Origin: Firmicutes bacterium UBA2058
GTDB taxonomy: Bacteria > Bacillota > Clostridia > Tissierellales > Sedimentibacteraceae
Length of the DNA: 64,000 bases
Direction: 5' to 3'
Assembly: GCA_002332905.1 (NCBI GenBank)
Contig: DDAM01000020.1
Location: 62,001 to 126,000, forward strand
Shown: positions 15,761 to 23,869 of the stretch, piece after piece
Layout: each line of letters opens with the position of its first letter
Numbering within the stretch: the stretch's first letter is position 1
Position numbers and translations under genes: made by a program
Notes under the pieces: model-generated
The model's input: only the letters and a program-made list of their open reading frames with translations
Told to the model about the DNA's origin: nothing
The model's database searches: none

Positions 15761-17917
15761 CTAAATGTGTTTTTCTACAACTTCTAGTAACTCTGGTAAG
15801 TCCATTCCTAAAGATTTTAATTTTTCAGGAGTTGGAACACCATTCATAGTCCAACCACGACGCTTGTAAACTGCATCTGTTAGCTTTTCGTATTGATCGT
15901 ATTTATATTCTCTTAAAGCCTGTATTTTTTCTTCTGTAGTTTTCCCTTCAATGTCAAATCCTACAAGCTCTACTAATTGTTTGTTATATCTATCTTCTCT
16001 TGATAAATATTCTTCCACAGTTACAGGTCCTAGTGATCGATATGGAACTGCATCATTCTTTCTTAGGCCTTTTCCCATACGAATATTGAATATCCTTTGA
16101 AAATTGTATACTTTTTCTGACATTTCAATCATTTCTGTTGTATTTATTTTTCTTCCAGTTACACCTTCAAAGATATCTAAATAATTTTGAACGTGTTCTG
16201 GCATTTTAGCTGGTTCAGCAGTTTTCGCATTATCAGCTGGAGAAATATCATTCCAAGGAAGTTTACATAATCCTAAAAGTCCAAACCAAGTTCTAAACAT
16301 TGGGAAGTAGTGTAATGCTTCTGCCTTATCTTCAAAAGTTGGAATTTGGTTGTTAACCATATCCATGAATATTAACCAAGCCTCGTCATGTTGTGGACCT
16401 TTATTTGTAAGACCATATCCACCTTGCTGAGCTAATGATTCTTTAGGCATATATTCTGAATATTCAAGACCTTTTTGCTCCATACCTATATCATTTAAGA
16501 AAGCCTCATCTGCCCCAAAGTTTTCAACAAAATATTTTTTCATTTTGTGAATTCCCATACCAGCGATTTTACCAAAGCCTTCTCCTCTTGACATTTGATG
16601 TATAAGCTCATAAGTAGCCTCTATGTTTCCAAAGTGTAAATCCAGTCCACCTGTTTTTTCTAAGTCAAGAATTCCATTTTCGTAGCATTCCATAACAAAT
16701 GCTGTTAATGTACCAAATGAAATTGTATCAAGTCCATAAGTATCACAGTAAAAATTAAGCTCTAAAATTGCTTCAGGATCAAATATACCACAGTTTGAAC
16801 CAAGTCCTGCTGCATTTTCATACTCTGGTCCATCTACTGTAACCTTTTGTCCTTTATATGGGCCAGATTTTAATTCAAAGTTATCAGCAGCCTTAGCACA
16901 AGCTAATGAACAACCATACCAACATCCATCAGGAGCACCTTGAGTTAAGTATTTATCAATAAATACTGTAGATTTAATTTTTGATGTATCCTTGTGAGAA
17001 CCAAATTTATAGTTATGAGTTGGCAATAAATCATAAGCGTCCATTACCTCTATAATATTTGCAGTTCCAATTTTTCTCATGTTATTTTGTACTGAGTCTA
17101 AGTCATGAATTTCCTTATGTAATCTTATACCAGCTTTATTGATTAAAGATATGTCTGCTGGATTGTTTAAATCTGCTTTAACTCCAGTAAATTTACATAC
17201 TATTCCTTTTATTTTTTTATCCCTAAATACTGTACCTATACCACCACGACCAGCTTGCTTAAGTCTAGTAACCTTTCTTCTTGGATCGTAGAATGTAAAG
17301 TTTAGTATTCCTATACTTGTATGATCAGCGGCAGTTCCAGCGGTTATAACTGCAATGCTTTTTTTATCTTCCTCATTATCAGCATACATTTCAGTAAGTT
17401 CTTCACCTAGAACATGTGCATCTATATGCTCAAGAGGAGCTTCTTCTATTTTAACTGTTCCATTATTACCATCTATTATTATTATAACATCTTTTTTTGC
17501 CTTTCCTTGAATTTCAAATGCATCAAAACCTGAGAATTTTAAGAATGGTCCAAAGTGTCCACCAACATTTGAATCTATTGGAATATCAGTTAATGGAGAC
17601 AAACTTACAATTAAAGATTTACCTGCTCCTGGGTATTGAGTTATACCTCCAACAGGGCCAACTGCTACAATAATTTCATTTTCAGGGTCATTCCATCTAG
17701 TTTGTGGTGTTACGCCATCCCATAAAAATCTCATGCCGTAACCTTTACCACCTGTGAATTTTTCCTTTACTTCCTCAGGTATGTTATGTACTTCTATTCT
17801 ATTATCACTTAAATTCACATAAAGCTTTTTATCAGTATAACCTCTGCTTAATTTTACTTTTTTGTAGCTAATCTCATTAAGTAATTTGTGTTCTTTTAAA
17901 TACTCTTTAACCTGCAT
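15761..17917 (-). CDS. aor: Aldehyde:ferredoxin oxidoreductase (tungstopterin)
   Basis: 718 residues from the ATG at 17917, which follows AGGAGGAAATAC; the 14 codons further upstream overlap the polyferredoxin and lack a ribosome site. N-terminal domain: 'LYVNLSDNRIEVHNIPEEVKEKFTGGKGYG' and 'NEIIVAVGPVGG'. The [4Fe-4S] cysteines lie in 'CWYGCSLACAKAAD' plus the later 'LLGLCKLPWND'. These place it with AOR/GOR-type enzymes that oxidise aldehydes to acids with ferredoxin, or run in reverse. The C-terminal 100 residues ('GMGKGLRKNDAVPYRSLG...RRGWT-NGVPTPEKL') are standard. It is preceded 10 bases upstream by a four-cluster polyferredoxin and followed by the MoaD-like gene, so the three form an obvious unit. 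Confidence 0.92.
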   Translation of the reverse strand: MQVKEYLKEHKLLNEISYKKVKLSRGYTDKKLYVNLSDNRIEVHNIPEEVKEKFTGGKGYGMRFLWDGVTPQTRWNDPENEIIVAVGPVGGITQYPGAGKSLIVSLSPLTDIPIDSNVGGHFGPFLKFSGFDAFEIQGKAKKDVIIIIDGNNGTVKIEEAPLEHIDAHVLGEELTEMYADNEEDKKSIAVITAGTAADHTSIGILNFTFYDPRRKVTRLKQAGRGGIGTVFRDKKIKGIVCKFTGVKADLNNPADISLINKAGIRLHKEIHDLDSVQNNMRKIGTANIIEVMDAYDLLPTHNYKFGSHKDTSKIKSTVFIDKYLTQGAPDGCWYGCSLACAKAADNFELKSGPYKGQKVTVDGPEYENAAGLGSNCGIFDPEAILELNFYCDTYGLDTISFGTLTAFVMECYENGILDLEKTGGLDLHFGNIEATYELIHQMSRGEGFGKIAGMGIHKMKKYFVENFGADEAFLNDIGMEQKGLEYSEYMPKESLAQQGGYGLTNKGPQHDEAWLIFMDMVNNQIPTFEDKAEALHYFPMFRTWFGLLGLCKLPWNDISPADNAKTAEPAKMPEHVQNYLDIFEGVTGRKINTTEMIEMSEKVYNFQRIFNIRMGKGLRKNDAVPYRSLGPVTVEEYLSREDRYNKQLVELVGFDIEGKTTEEKIQALREYKYDQYEKLTDAVYKRRGWTMNGVPTPEKLKSLGMDLPELLEVVEKHI

Positions 17918-17927
17918 GTATTTCCTC

Positions 17928-18320
17928 CTATTCCTCGTATTCCTCGATTTTAATAGCACCAGTTGGACAATTTTTTACACATAATCCACATGCTATACAT
18001 TTAAATGGCTCTATAAATTCATCATTTTGCATCATTGCACCTTCTGGACAAAAGCCTACACACATCAAGCAACCAACACATTCTTTTTTATTTATTCTAT
18101 AAACACCATTTTTATCTTTTTTTATTACTTCCGTATTACAAACTGCAGCACATTCTCCACATTGAGTACAAATTGTTATGCTAACATACCCGTTATCTCC
18201 TTGTCTAACTTTTATGCATGATTTATCACGGTTTGCTTCTTTAAAGAAAGCTTTTGAGCATGTTGTCTCACAATTTCCACATCTAATGCATTTAGACTCT
18301 ACCTTGATTAGTCTTTTCAT
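17928..18320 (-). CDS. Polyferredoxin with four [4Fe-4S] motifs, AOR partner
   Basis: 130 residues carrying four CxxCxxCxxxC motifs: CIRCGNCETTC (from residue 11), CTQCGECAAVC, CVGCLMCVGFC and CIACGLCVKNC. The last two are followed by Pro as in classical clusters. All sixteen ligands are present. It probably takes electrons from the tungsten enzyme encoded 10 bases downstream and passes them to ferredoxin or to another oxidoreductase. It is separated from the upstream flavoprotein operon by a 97-base gap with a strong hairpin (18381-18408). Confidence 0.9.
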   Translation of the reverse strand: MKRLIKVESKCIRCGNCETTCSKAFFKEANRDKSCIKVRQGDNGYVSITICTQCGECAAVCNTEVIKKDKNGVYRINKKECVGCLMCVGFCPEGAMMQNDEFIEPFKCIACGLCVKNCPTGAIKIEEYEE

Positions 18321-18380
18321 AAATCACCTCAAACTAATAGTATTAATTAAAATAAAAAACCTTCTTTTCGTTGAAATAAT

Positions 18381-18408
18381 AAGGGAACGACGAGGGTGTC
18401 GTTCCCTT
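18381..18408 (-). terminator. Hairpin between the flavoprotein and AOR units
   Basis: A perfect 11-bp stem AAGGGAACGAC / GTCGTTCCCTT with a 6-base loop, followed on the minus strand only by ATTATTTC. The stem is strong but the T tract is weak, so partial read-through into the polyferredoxin-AOR genes is likely. Confidence 0.55.
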
Positions 18409-18417
18409 CTAACCTAA

Positions 18418-19566
18418 CTATACTACAGATGGTTCTAAAAGTAAATCCCCTGTTTTAAATCTGTTAAGGTTTAACATGCTTACATCTATAGAAGGTTCTT
18501 TTCCTATTATCATCTCTGATATTGCTATACCAGTTACTGGACCGAACATAAACCCGTGTCCACTATAACCAAATGCTAAATAAAACCCTTCTAAGCCGTC
18601 CACTGTGCCATATATAGGTTGTTTATCCGGTGTCATATTGTAAAGTCCTGCCCACTGTCTTATAACTCTAAGTTTTCCAATTGGAGGTAAAACTTCATCA
18701 ACAGTCTTAGCCATTTCTTCCATGAAGTTCCAGCTAGAAGTTTGTCTTAAGTCCCTAGGCTCATTAGTGTCACCTCTACCCATAATAAATGATCCATGAG
18801 GAGATTGTTGAACATACAGATTAAGTGAAAAGGACATTACCATTGGTCCTTGCATAGGCTCTACAGGCTCTGTAACTAATATTTGATGTCTTTCAGAATA
18901 AACTGGAACATCAACCTGAACCATGTCACAAATTTGCTTTGACCAACCATTGGCTGCATTTACTACCTTCTCTGTAGCTATTTCACCCTTATCAGTTACA
19001 ACGCCTTTAACCTTACCCTTTTCTACTTTTATACCAGTAACCTCTGTATATGTGTAGAACTCTACTCCAAGTCTTTTAGCTGCCTTATAATATGCATCTG
19101 TAGTTTTAAATGGATTTAAAAAACCATCCTTTCCACAAAATGCAGCACCTGTCAATATATCAGTATTTAAATAAGGAACAATTTCCTTAGCTTCTTGTAC
19201 AGTTAATAATTTTGATGGTATACCCAAATCATGCTGTATTTTAATATTTTTTTGGAACTGATCCATTTCCTTTTCTGTAGAAGCAATCAATAAATATCCG
19301 CTTTGCTTAAATTCAACATCACCATCATATTCTAATATTTCATTAGCATTTTCAAAAAACTCAATACTTTTTTTAGCTATGACACAGTTCATAACTGTTC
19401 CCCATTGCATTCTTACGCCAGCACCACATCTTCCTGTTGAGCCACTGCAAATATAATTTTTTTCTATTACTACAACGTTTTTAACGCCCTGCTTAGCTAA
19501 ATTATATGCAATGGAACATCCTGATATTCCGCCTCCAATGATTACAACATCAGCACTTTTTTTCAT
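18418..19566 (-). CDS. FAD-dependent amino-acid dehydrogenase subunit (DAO family)
   Basis: 382 residues from the ATG at 19566, one base after the stop of the preceding gene and behind AGGAGG. N-terminal FAD motif 'DVVIIGGGISGCSIAYNLAKQGVKNVVVIEK' (about 6-36), the 'GRCGAGVRMQWG' loop, and C-terminal 'GLEGFYLAFGYSGHGFMFGPVTGIAISEMIIG' that closes the flavin site. This is the D-amino-acid/sarcosine/hydroxyproline dehydrogenase beta-type subunit, homologous to HcnC, OoxB and related proteins. It oxidises an amine substrate and hands electrons to the partner subunits encoded upstream. The substrate is not readable; no proline racemase or lyase flanks it. Confidence 0.85.
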   Translation of the reverse strand: MKKSADVVIIGGGISGCSIAYNLAKQGVKNVVVIEKNYICSGSTGRCGAGVRMQWGTVMNCVIAKKSIEFFENANEILEYDGDVEFKQSGYLLIASTEKEMDQFQKNIKIQHDLGIPSKLLTVQEAKEIVPYLNTDILTGAAFCGKDGFLNPFKTTDAYYKAAKRLGVEFYTYTEVTGIKVEKGKVKGVVTDKGEIATEKVVNAANGWSKQICDMVQVDVPVYSERHQILVTEPVEPMQGPMVMSFSLNLYVQQSPHGSFIMGRGDTNEPRDLRQTSSWNFMEEMAKTVDEVLPPIGKLRVIRQWAGLYNMTPDKQPIYGTVDGLEGFYLAFGYSGHGFMFGPVTGIAISEMIIGKEPSIDVSMLNLNRFKTGDLLLEPSVV

Positions 19567-19567
19567 G

Positions 19568-19843
19568 TTATTTCTTAGCCTCCTTTGCAATTAGGTCTAA
19601 TCTAACTCCTACTGCTACTGGTCTATTTGTATGATTTTTAAGCTCTCTCATGTCCTTTCCAGTGGCTATAGCAATTTCTCTAAGTACTAAAAGCCCACAG
19701 GTTTTACCTTGACATGGTCCCATACCTATACGGGTTATTCTTTTTATTTCATCTAAAGATGTATAGCCTTCAGATATTAGTCTTCTTATTTCTCCTAAGG
19801 TAACATCTGAACATCTACAAATAATTGTGTTGTCATCTCTCAT
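19568..19843 (-). CDS. BFD-like [2Fe-2S] protein
   Basis: 91 residues with the bacterioferritin-associated-ferredoxin-like cysteine set 'IICRCSDVTLGEI' (Cys9, Cys11) and 'GMGPCQGKTCGLLVLREIA' (two Cys). In the HcnB/OoxA/hydroxyproline-dehydrogenase alpha-type proteins this domain is fused to the C-terminus of the NAD/FAD subunit; here it is a separate gene in the same operon. It probably carries electrons between the two flavoprotein subunits. Start at 19843 directly follows the stop of the ferredoxin-like gene. Confidence 0.82.
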   Translation of the reverse strand: MRDDNTIICRCSDVTLGEIRRLISEGYTSLDEIKRITRIGMGPCQGKTCGLLVLREIAIATGKDMRELKNHTNRPVAVGVRLDLIAKEAKK

Positions 19844-19844
19844 G

Positions 19845-20336
19845 CTATAATACCCCCACCCTAATATTTCTTATATCATACAAATACTTTCTATCTACCT
19901 CTATAGTTATAACTGGTGTTCTATCAAATGATTTAGGATTTAAAACGTTTACAACCTTAACATCAGCTATATGTTCACCAGTTCTATCAAGTCCCTGAAC
20001 TGTACTGCCTACTAGCGGCAATGGCAAAAATTCATATGGTATTTTAACTAATACACTTTCCTGCGATTTTGAACCATCAACTACCATAATAGAAAGACCT
20101 GGACATTTGCTTAAGCAAATTCCACAACCTGTGCAATCATCCTCGTTTAATTCTGGTAAATTATTTATATCATCACCAATATAGATTGCGTTAAACTTAC
20201 ATGCAGTTTGACATGGATTGCAAGGAATATTTTGGTAACATTCAACAACTGCCACTGGACCTTTATTAATTCTATCTATTGAAGGAAATACTCCCATTAT
20301 CATTTCTTTAGTAGGTATCCCTGTTTTCTCTAACAT
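19845..20336 (-). CDS. Two-cluster 4Fe-4S ferredoxin-like subunit
   Basis: 163 residues. 'CYQNIPCNPCQTACKFNAI' (about 33-51) and 'DCTGCGICLSKCPGLSI' (about 82-98) supply two [4Fe-4S] clusters. The C-terminal 70 residues form a beta-rich domain with 'FLPLPLVGSTVQGLDRTGEHIADVKVV'. This extra subunit is not part of aerobic HcnABC/OoxAB complexes; it would let the anaerobic version deliver electrons to ferredoxin. RBS GGGAGG; 18-base gap to the flavoprotein upstream. Confidence 0.82.
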   Translation of the reverse strand: MLEKTGIPTKEMIMGVFPSIDRINKGPVAVVECYQNIPCNPCQTACKFNAIYIGDDINNLPELNEDDCTGCGICLSKCPGLSIMVVDGSKSQESVLVKIPYEFLPLPLVGSTVQGLDRTGEHIADVKVVNVLNPKSFDRTPVITIEVDRKYLYDIRNIRVGVL

Positions 20337-20354
20337 CTTGTTATCCTCCCTTTA

Positions 20355-21458
20355 TTATTTCACGATTTCCTGATGAAATTTTACAATTTCATTTATACCA
20401 GATAATATGTGTTGACCAACAGGACCTCTTCTTAAATCAGCTAATTGTTCTGCATAATCTTCTCTAAGAGCATCGTAGTTTTCATGTTTATGACCAATTT
20501 TTTTTGCTGCGCAAAGTCCTGCTAAATATCCTTCAACCATAGCTGCACTTGCTTCTTCAACACCAGTTACATCACCAGCAACAAATACATTTTCAACACT
20601 AGTTTCATAATCTTCGTTTCTTGTAGGAACAAATCCACTTAGCTGAGGTATATATTTCATTTCGCAGCCTCTCATAGCAACTAGCTCGCTAAGAGGTGTT
20701 AATCCAACAGAAATACACATTACATCTGTATCAAATTCTTTTTCTGTTCCTTCTATTGGTTGGAATCTATTATCAACTTCACATACTATAGCCTTTTCAA
20801 GACAATCTTTACCTATAGCTTCTTTAATTGTGTGAGAAGTTAATATTGGAACTCCCATCCTTCTAACCTTAGAAGCATGAACTAAATATCCACCAATTTT
20901 AGGTGCTGCATCAAGTATAGCTAAAACCTTAACTCCAGCCTGCATAAGCTGATAGCTTACTATAAGACCTATGTTTCCTGCACCAACCATTAACACTTTA
21001 TTACCAGGTTTAATTCCATAAACATTCATAAGTGTTTGAACTGCTCCAGCACCATATATACCAGGCAAATCATTATTTGGAAATGCTAATGATTTTTCAA
21101 ATGCCCCAGTAGCCACTATTAAAGCTTTTGGCATAATTTTAAAATAATTATCCTCTTTATGTAAAACTGAAATAACACCATCTTCATACATACCAACAAC
21201 AGTTGCATTAGTCATTATTTCTACTCTATCTTTATATTTTTCTAGCTCTTTTAACAAAATATCAGCTATATCAATACCTCTGGTAGAGGCATATTGTTTT
21301 TCAGAACCAAAAAACATATGTGTTTGTTTAACAAGTTGTCCGCCAAGCTCATTATTTCTTTCAATTATTAGCACATTAGCACCACTAGAAGCTGCGCTAA
21401 TAGCTGCACATAATCCTGCAGGACCTCCACCTACTATTACTAATTCCTTATTTACCAT
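20355..21458 (-). CDS. NAD(P)/FAD-binding oxidoreductase subunit (HcnB/OoxA-like)
   Basis: 367 residues. The N-terminal FAD motif is 'ELVIVGGGPAGLCAAISAASSGANVLIIERN' and the second dinucleotide motif is 'KVLMVGAGNIGLIVSYQLMQAGVKVLAI' near 153-180. 'NVFVAGDVTGVEEASAAMVEGYLAG' is the typical C-terminal flavin motif, with 'EIMTNATVVG' in between. It is the alpha-type subunit of heteromeric amino-acid dehydrogenases, usually with a C-terminal BFD domain, which is here encoded separately. RBS GGGAGG. The gap to the upstream 2Fe-2S gene holds a hairpin-rich spacer (21466-21545). Confidence 0.87.
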   Translation of the reverse strand: MVNKELVIVGGGPAGLCAAISAASSGANVLIIERNNELGGQLVKQTHMFFGSEKQYASTRGIDIADILLKELEKYKDRVEIMTNATVVGMYEDGVISVLHKEDNYFKIMPKALIVATGAFEKSLAFPNNDLPGIYGAGAVQTLMNVYGIKPGNKVLMVGAGNIGLIVSYQLMQAGVKVLAILDAAPKIGGYLVHASKVRRMGVPILTSHTIKEAIGKDCLEKAIVCEVDNRFQPIEGTEKEFDTDVMCISVGLTPLSELVAMRGCEMKYIPQLSGFVPTRNEDYETSVENVFVAGDVTGVEEASAAMVEGYLAGLCAAKKIGHKHENYDALREDYAEQLADLRRGPVGQHILSGINEIVKFHQEIVK

Positions 21459-21465
21459 GATATCC

Positions 21466-21545
21466 TCCCATCATGCCACGTAGTGGCATCATAAACATAA
21501 ATGAAAAATCGTTTTTTGATTTTTTCATAGCGTGAAATGTTTTTT
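21466..21545 (-). repeat. Intra-operon hairpin-rich spacer (type B)
   Basis: In the minus-strand transcript it reads GTGTGAAAAAAACATTTCAC, then an AAAAATCAAAAAACGATTTTT hairpin, then ATGCCACTACGTGGCAT just ahead of the GGGAGG ribosome site of the downstream gene. The first two hairpins are shared with the spacers at 15456 and 39610. Confidence 0.6.
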
Positions 21546-21851
21546 TCACACTATCACTCCTTTGCCTTCTTGAGTTTCAACTACCATTCCTTCTTCCAAC
21601 TCTGTAACACAAGTTTTAACATTAGGAACGCCATTTACTACCATTTGGCAGGAAGAGCAATTTCCTATAGCACAATAAAAACCTCTAGGTCTATGCAATT
21701 CAAGACTTTTACCTAAAACCTTAACTCCAGCTGCATGTAACGCTGCTTGAATAGATTCTCCCTTATAGCCTTCTAATTCCTGTCCGTCAAATGTGAACTT
21801 TACCTTTTCTTTTCTGTCAAATTCTAATATAGGATGCTTTTCAATTCTCAT
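21546..21851 (-). CDS. [2Fe-2S] ferredoxin subunit (HcnA-like)
   Basis: 101 residues from the ATG at 21851 behind TGGAGG; the 22 extra codons of the longer frame cover a leader hairpin and lack a ribosome site. It is a small plant-type ferredoxin: 'VKFTFDGQELEGYKGESIQAALHAAGVKVLG' followed by the cluster ligands 'FYCAIGNCSSCQMVVNG...VKTCVT'. It corresponds to HcnA or the gamma subunit of hydroxyproline dehydrogenase. It is the first gene of the flavoprotein operon and lies about 80 bases downstream of the predicted sigma-54 transcription start. Confidence 0.85.
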   Translation of the reverse strand: MRIEKHPILEFDRKEKVKFTFDGQELEGYKGESIQAALHAAGVKVLGKSLELHRPRGFYCAIGNCSSCQMVVNGVPNVKTCVTELEEGMVVETQEGKGVIV

Positions 21852-21872
21852 AATAAACCTCCAGTTATTGTT

Positions 21873-21920
21873 CCCATGCGAATATTTGCACAAAATCTTT
21901 ATGTAAAATATATGCATGGG
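21873..21920 (-). other. Leader hairpin of the flavoprotein operon
   Basis: CCCATGC (minus strand, from 21920) pairs with GCATGGG (ending at 21873) across an AT-rich interior that can pair further in part. It lies between the predicted transcription start and the first ribosome site; a stabilising or regulatory leader is possible. Confidence 0.4.
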
Positions 21921-21938
21921 CTCGGTATTAAAATTATG

Positions 21939-21956
21939 AGCAAATAATGTGCCAAT
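21939..21956 (-). promoter_or_regulatory. Sigma-54 (-24/-12) promoter of the flavoprotein operon
   Basis: Minus strand TTGGCACATTATTTGCT: TGGCAC (21954-21949), 5 bases, TTGC (21943-21940). This is a full match to the RpoN consensus TGGCAC-N5-TTGC. Transcription should start near 21929. A PAS-AAA-Fis activator gene lies at 25200-26603. Confidence 0.88.
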
Positions 21957-22037
21957 TTTCTACATCTTTTAAACGTTGATTTTTCAATATTAGTTTGTTA
22001 AAAAACAAACAACTGACTAAAAATCGTCAGTTGAGTG

Positions 22038-22053
22038 TGTCTGTTTTTAGACA
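22038..22053. promoter_or_regulatory. Candidate upstream activator site 1
   Basis: TGTCTGTTTTTAGACA, a TGTC-N8-GACA palindrome centred near -117 from the predicted sigma-54 start. It shares 12 of 16 bases with the second site 52 bases away, about five helical turns. Another dyad, CAACTGAC/GTCAGTTG, lies at 22010-22033. Confidence 0.6.
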
Positions 22054-22089
22054 ACATGCATACGTTTGCAAAACAAGCGATTTTTAGCA

Positions 22090-22105
22090 TGTCGAAATTT
22101 AGACA
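22090..22105. promoter_or_regulatory. Candidate upstream activator site 2
   Basis: TGTCGAAATTTAGACA, extended to ATGTC/GACAT, centred near -169 from the predicted sigma-54 start and on the same helical face as site 1. Probable binding site of the Fis-type domain of the sigma-54 activator. Confidence 0.6.
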
Positions 22106-22219
22106 TTTAGAAGTGGTGACTGATAGATATTTAACAAGCATACAATTTGGAAATATATTCTTATTGTGGTATAATATAAATAATAATAGTAGTATTTTTT
22201 TCAAGAAAGGATTTATTAA

Positions 22220-23785
22220 ATGAAAAATAAGTATAAATTAATTTTAACCTTAATATTAGCACTGATTATAACGCTTTCGGCTTGCAAAGATGATATGGAA
22301 ATGGTTGATAATCAAAGTACCGATTCAGTAGAACATACCGAGTCTAGCGAATCAAAGGAAGATATTATCGCTAAATATAAAGCTGAGGGTATAGTTTTTA
22401 ATGTTAATTATACAGCTATAACAAAATATCCTGAAACTCGAGAAAATGAAGAATTTATTGTACCTGACTTTATTAAGATAATAGGTAGCGAGGCATTTAA
22501 GGGAAATACATATCTAAAAAAGGTTGTTTTGCCTGAAAACATAGCGGAAATTGAATGGAGCGCCTTTCAAGAAAGCTGTATAGAAGAAATAAATATCCCT
22601 GATTCTTTAAATACAATAGGTGATTTCGCATTTTATAAATGTATGAATCTTACTACTGTTCATGTAAGTGAAGAAATGATAGAAAAAATACTAGGTGGCA
22701 GATTTTCTTTTATGCGCACACCATTTGCAGAAAACTACGCAAAGAAAAAATTTATAGAATCAGGCAAGCAAGCAAAATTAGATAGCTACTCTGCAATAAT
22801 ACCATACGATACATCAACACAATATAGAACTAATCAATCTTCAAACATGGTAAATGGTGGACAGATAATTGAGGTGAATGATTATATATATTATACTGAT
22901 GGCAAATCATTAAATAGAATTGATAAGCAAGGCAGAAAAAGTGAATTAGTTTTAGAATCTAGTGCTTATAAGCTTTATCTATATAATGATGAAATATATT
23001 ACTCAGGATATGATGAAGATAATGATATATATGGTATATTTAATCTAAATAAAATCACATTTGAAAGCAGTTTAATATTAGAAAGTTATACTGATAGTTT
23101 TGTAATATATGATGATATAATTTTTTATACCAGCTACACAGATACCAATGGACTCTTATTATATTCTTATAATATGAATAATAAAGAAAATATATTTATA
23201 AACGAGAATTTAGCAAATGTAAGGGATAGAGATAACATTGTTATTTATAAGGATAAAATAATATATGCTTTAAGTGATAATAATTATGGTGAAATTTTAA
23301 TGCAGTATAATATAGATGAAGCTAAATCATACGAATTAGAAAATACATCTAACTTATTTAATTTTAGAGGTGGTTTTACATCAGCAAAAATGCAGACATT
23401 TAATTATGAAATATATGCACAGTTTAATGGTGGAGTATATAAAGCTACAATTGAGGAAAACATAAAATGGGAACAGATTATACCAAGACTTGATGATGAA
23501 GGTCATATTTATCAATTATGTGTGACAGATAATTATATTTTCTTCTTTACGAACCAGTTTTTGATCTCTAATGATATCCACTACTTTCATATTTTTAGAA
23601 TGAAGCACGACGGAAGTGAAATCACAAATATATATAATTCAGAAGAACACAATACAGACGGCGGAAGTACCGGAGCATATGCAAGGATGTATATAGTAGA
23701 AGATAAAATATTTCTGTTCAACGATAGAAAAACAGTACTTGATTTTAATGGTAATGTTTTAAATTGGGATATGAGCACTAATTAA
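22220..23785 (+). CDS. Lipoprotein with LRR_5 repeats and a beta-propeller-like domain
   Basis: 521 residues. A lipoprotein signal (lipobox LSAC, Cys22) and a Ser/Glu-rich linker (30-55) come first. A short BspA-type leucine-rich-repeat block follows (about 75-150: 'IKIIGSEAFKGNTYLKKVVLPENIAEIEWSAF', 'LNTIGDFAFYKCMNLTTVHV'). A long C-terminal domain of repeating 'IYYTDGKSLNRI', 'EIYYSGYDED', 'IIFYTSYTDTNG' strands resembles DUF5050-type propellers. It is an extracellular, membrane-anchored protein of unknown role. Its AAGAAAGG ribosome site lies downstream of the activator sites of the divergent sigma-54 promoter. A terminator follows at 23805. Confidence 0.75.
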   Translation: MKNKYKLILTLILALIITLSACKDDMEMVDNQSTDSVEHTESSESKEDIIAKYKAEGIVFNVNYTAITKYPETRENEEFIVPDFIKIIGSEAFKGNTYLKKVVLPENIAEIEWSAFQESCIEEINIPDSLNTIGDFAFYKCMNLTTVHVSEEMIEKILGGRFSFMRTPFAENYAKKKFIESGKQAKLDSYSAIIPYDTSTQYRTNQSSNMVNGGQIIEVNDYIYYTDGKSLNRIDKQGRKSELVLESSAYKLYLYNDEIYYSGYDEDNDIYGIFNLNKITFESSLILESYTDSFVIYDDIIFYTSYTDTNGLLLYSYNMNNKENIFINENLANVRDRDNIVIYKDKIIYALSDNNYGEILMQYNIDEAKSYELENTSNLFNFRGGFTSAKMQTFNYEIYAQFNGGVYKATIEENIKWEQIIPRLDDEGHIYQLCVTDNYIFFFTNQFLISNDIHYFHIFRMKHDGSEITNIYNSEEHNTDGGSTGAYARMYIVEDKIFLFNDRKTVLDFNGNVLNWDMSTN

Positions 23786-23804
23786 TACAATTAATATCAT
23801 GTTT

Positions 23805-23858
23805 AAGGAGCTACTACAAAACTATTTTTAATAATAGTATTGTGATAGCTCCTTTTTT
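23805..23858 (+). terminator. Intrinsic terminator of the LRR/propeller lipoprotein gene
   Basis: AAGGAGCTA pairs with TAGCTCCTT, with further pairing of ACTATTTTTAATAATAGT inside, followed by TTTTTT. It may serve the convergent gene at 23870 as well. Confidence 0.8.
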
Positions 23859-23869
23859 ATGTTGATATA

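Noticed and set aside
21998..22204. 68-codon minus-strand ORF in the sigma-54 upstream region
   Set aside because: It spans the two palindromic activator sites, has no ribosome site and no protein-like composition; better explained as regulatory DNA.
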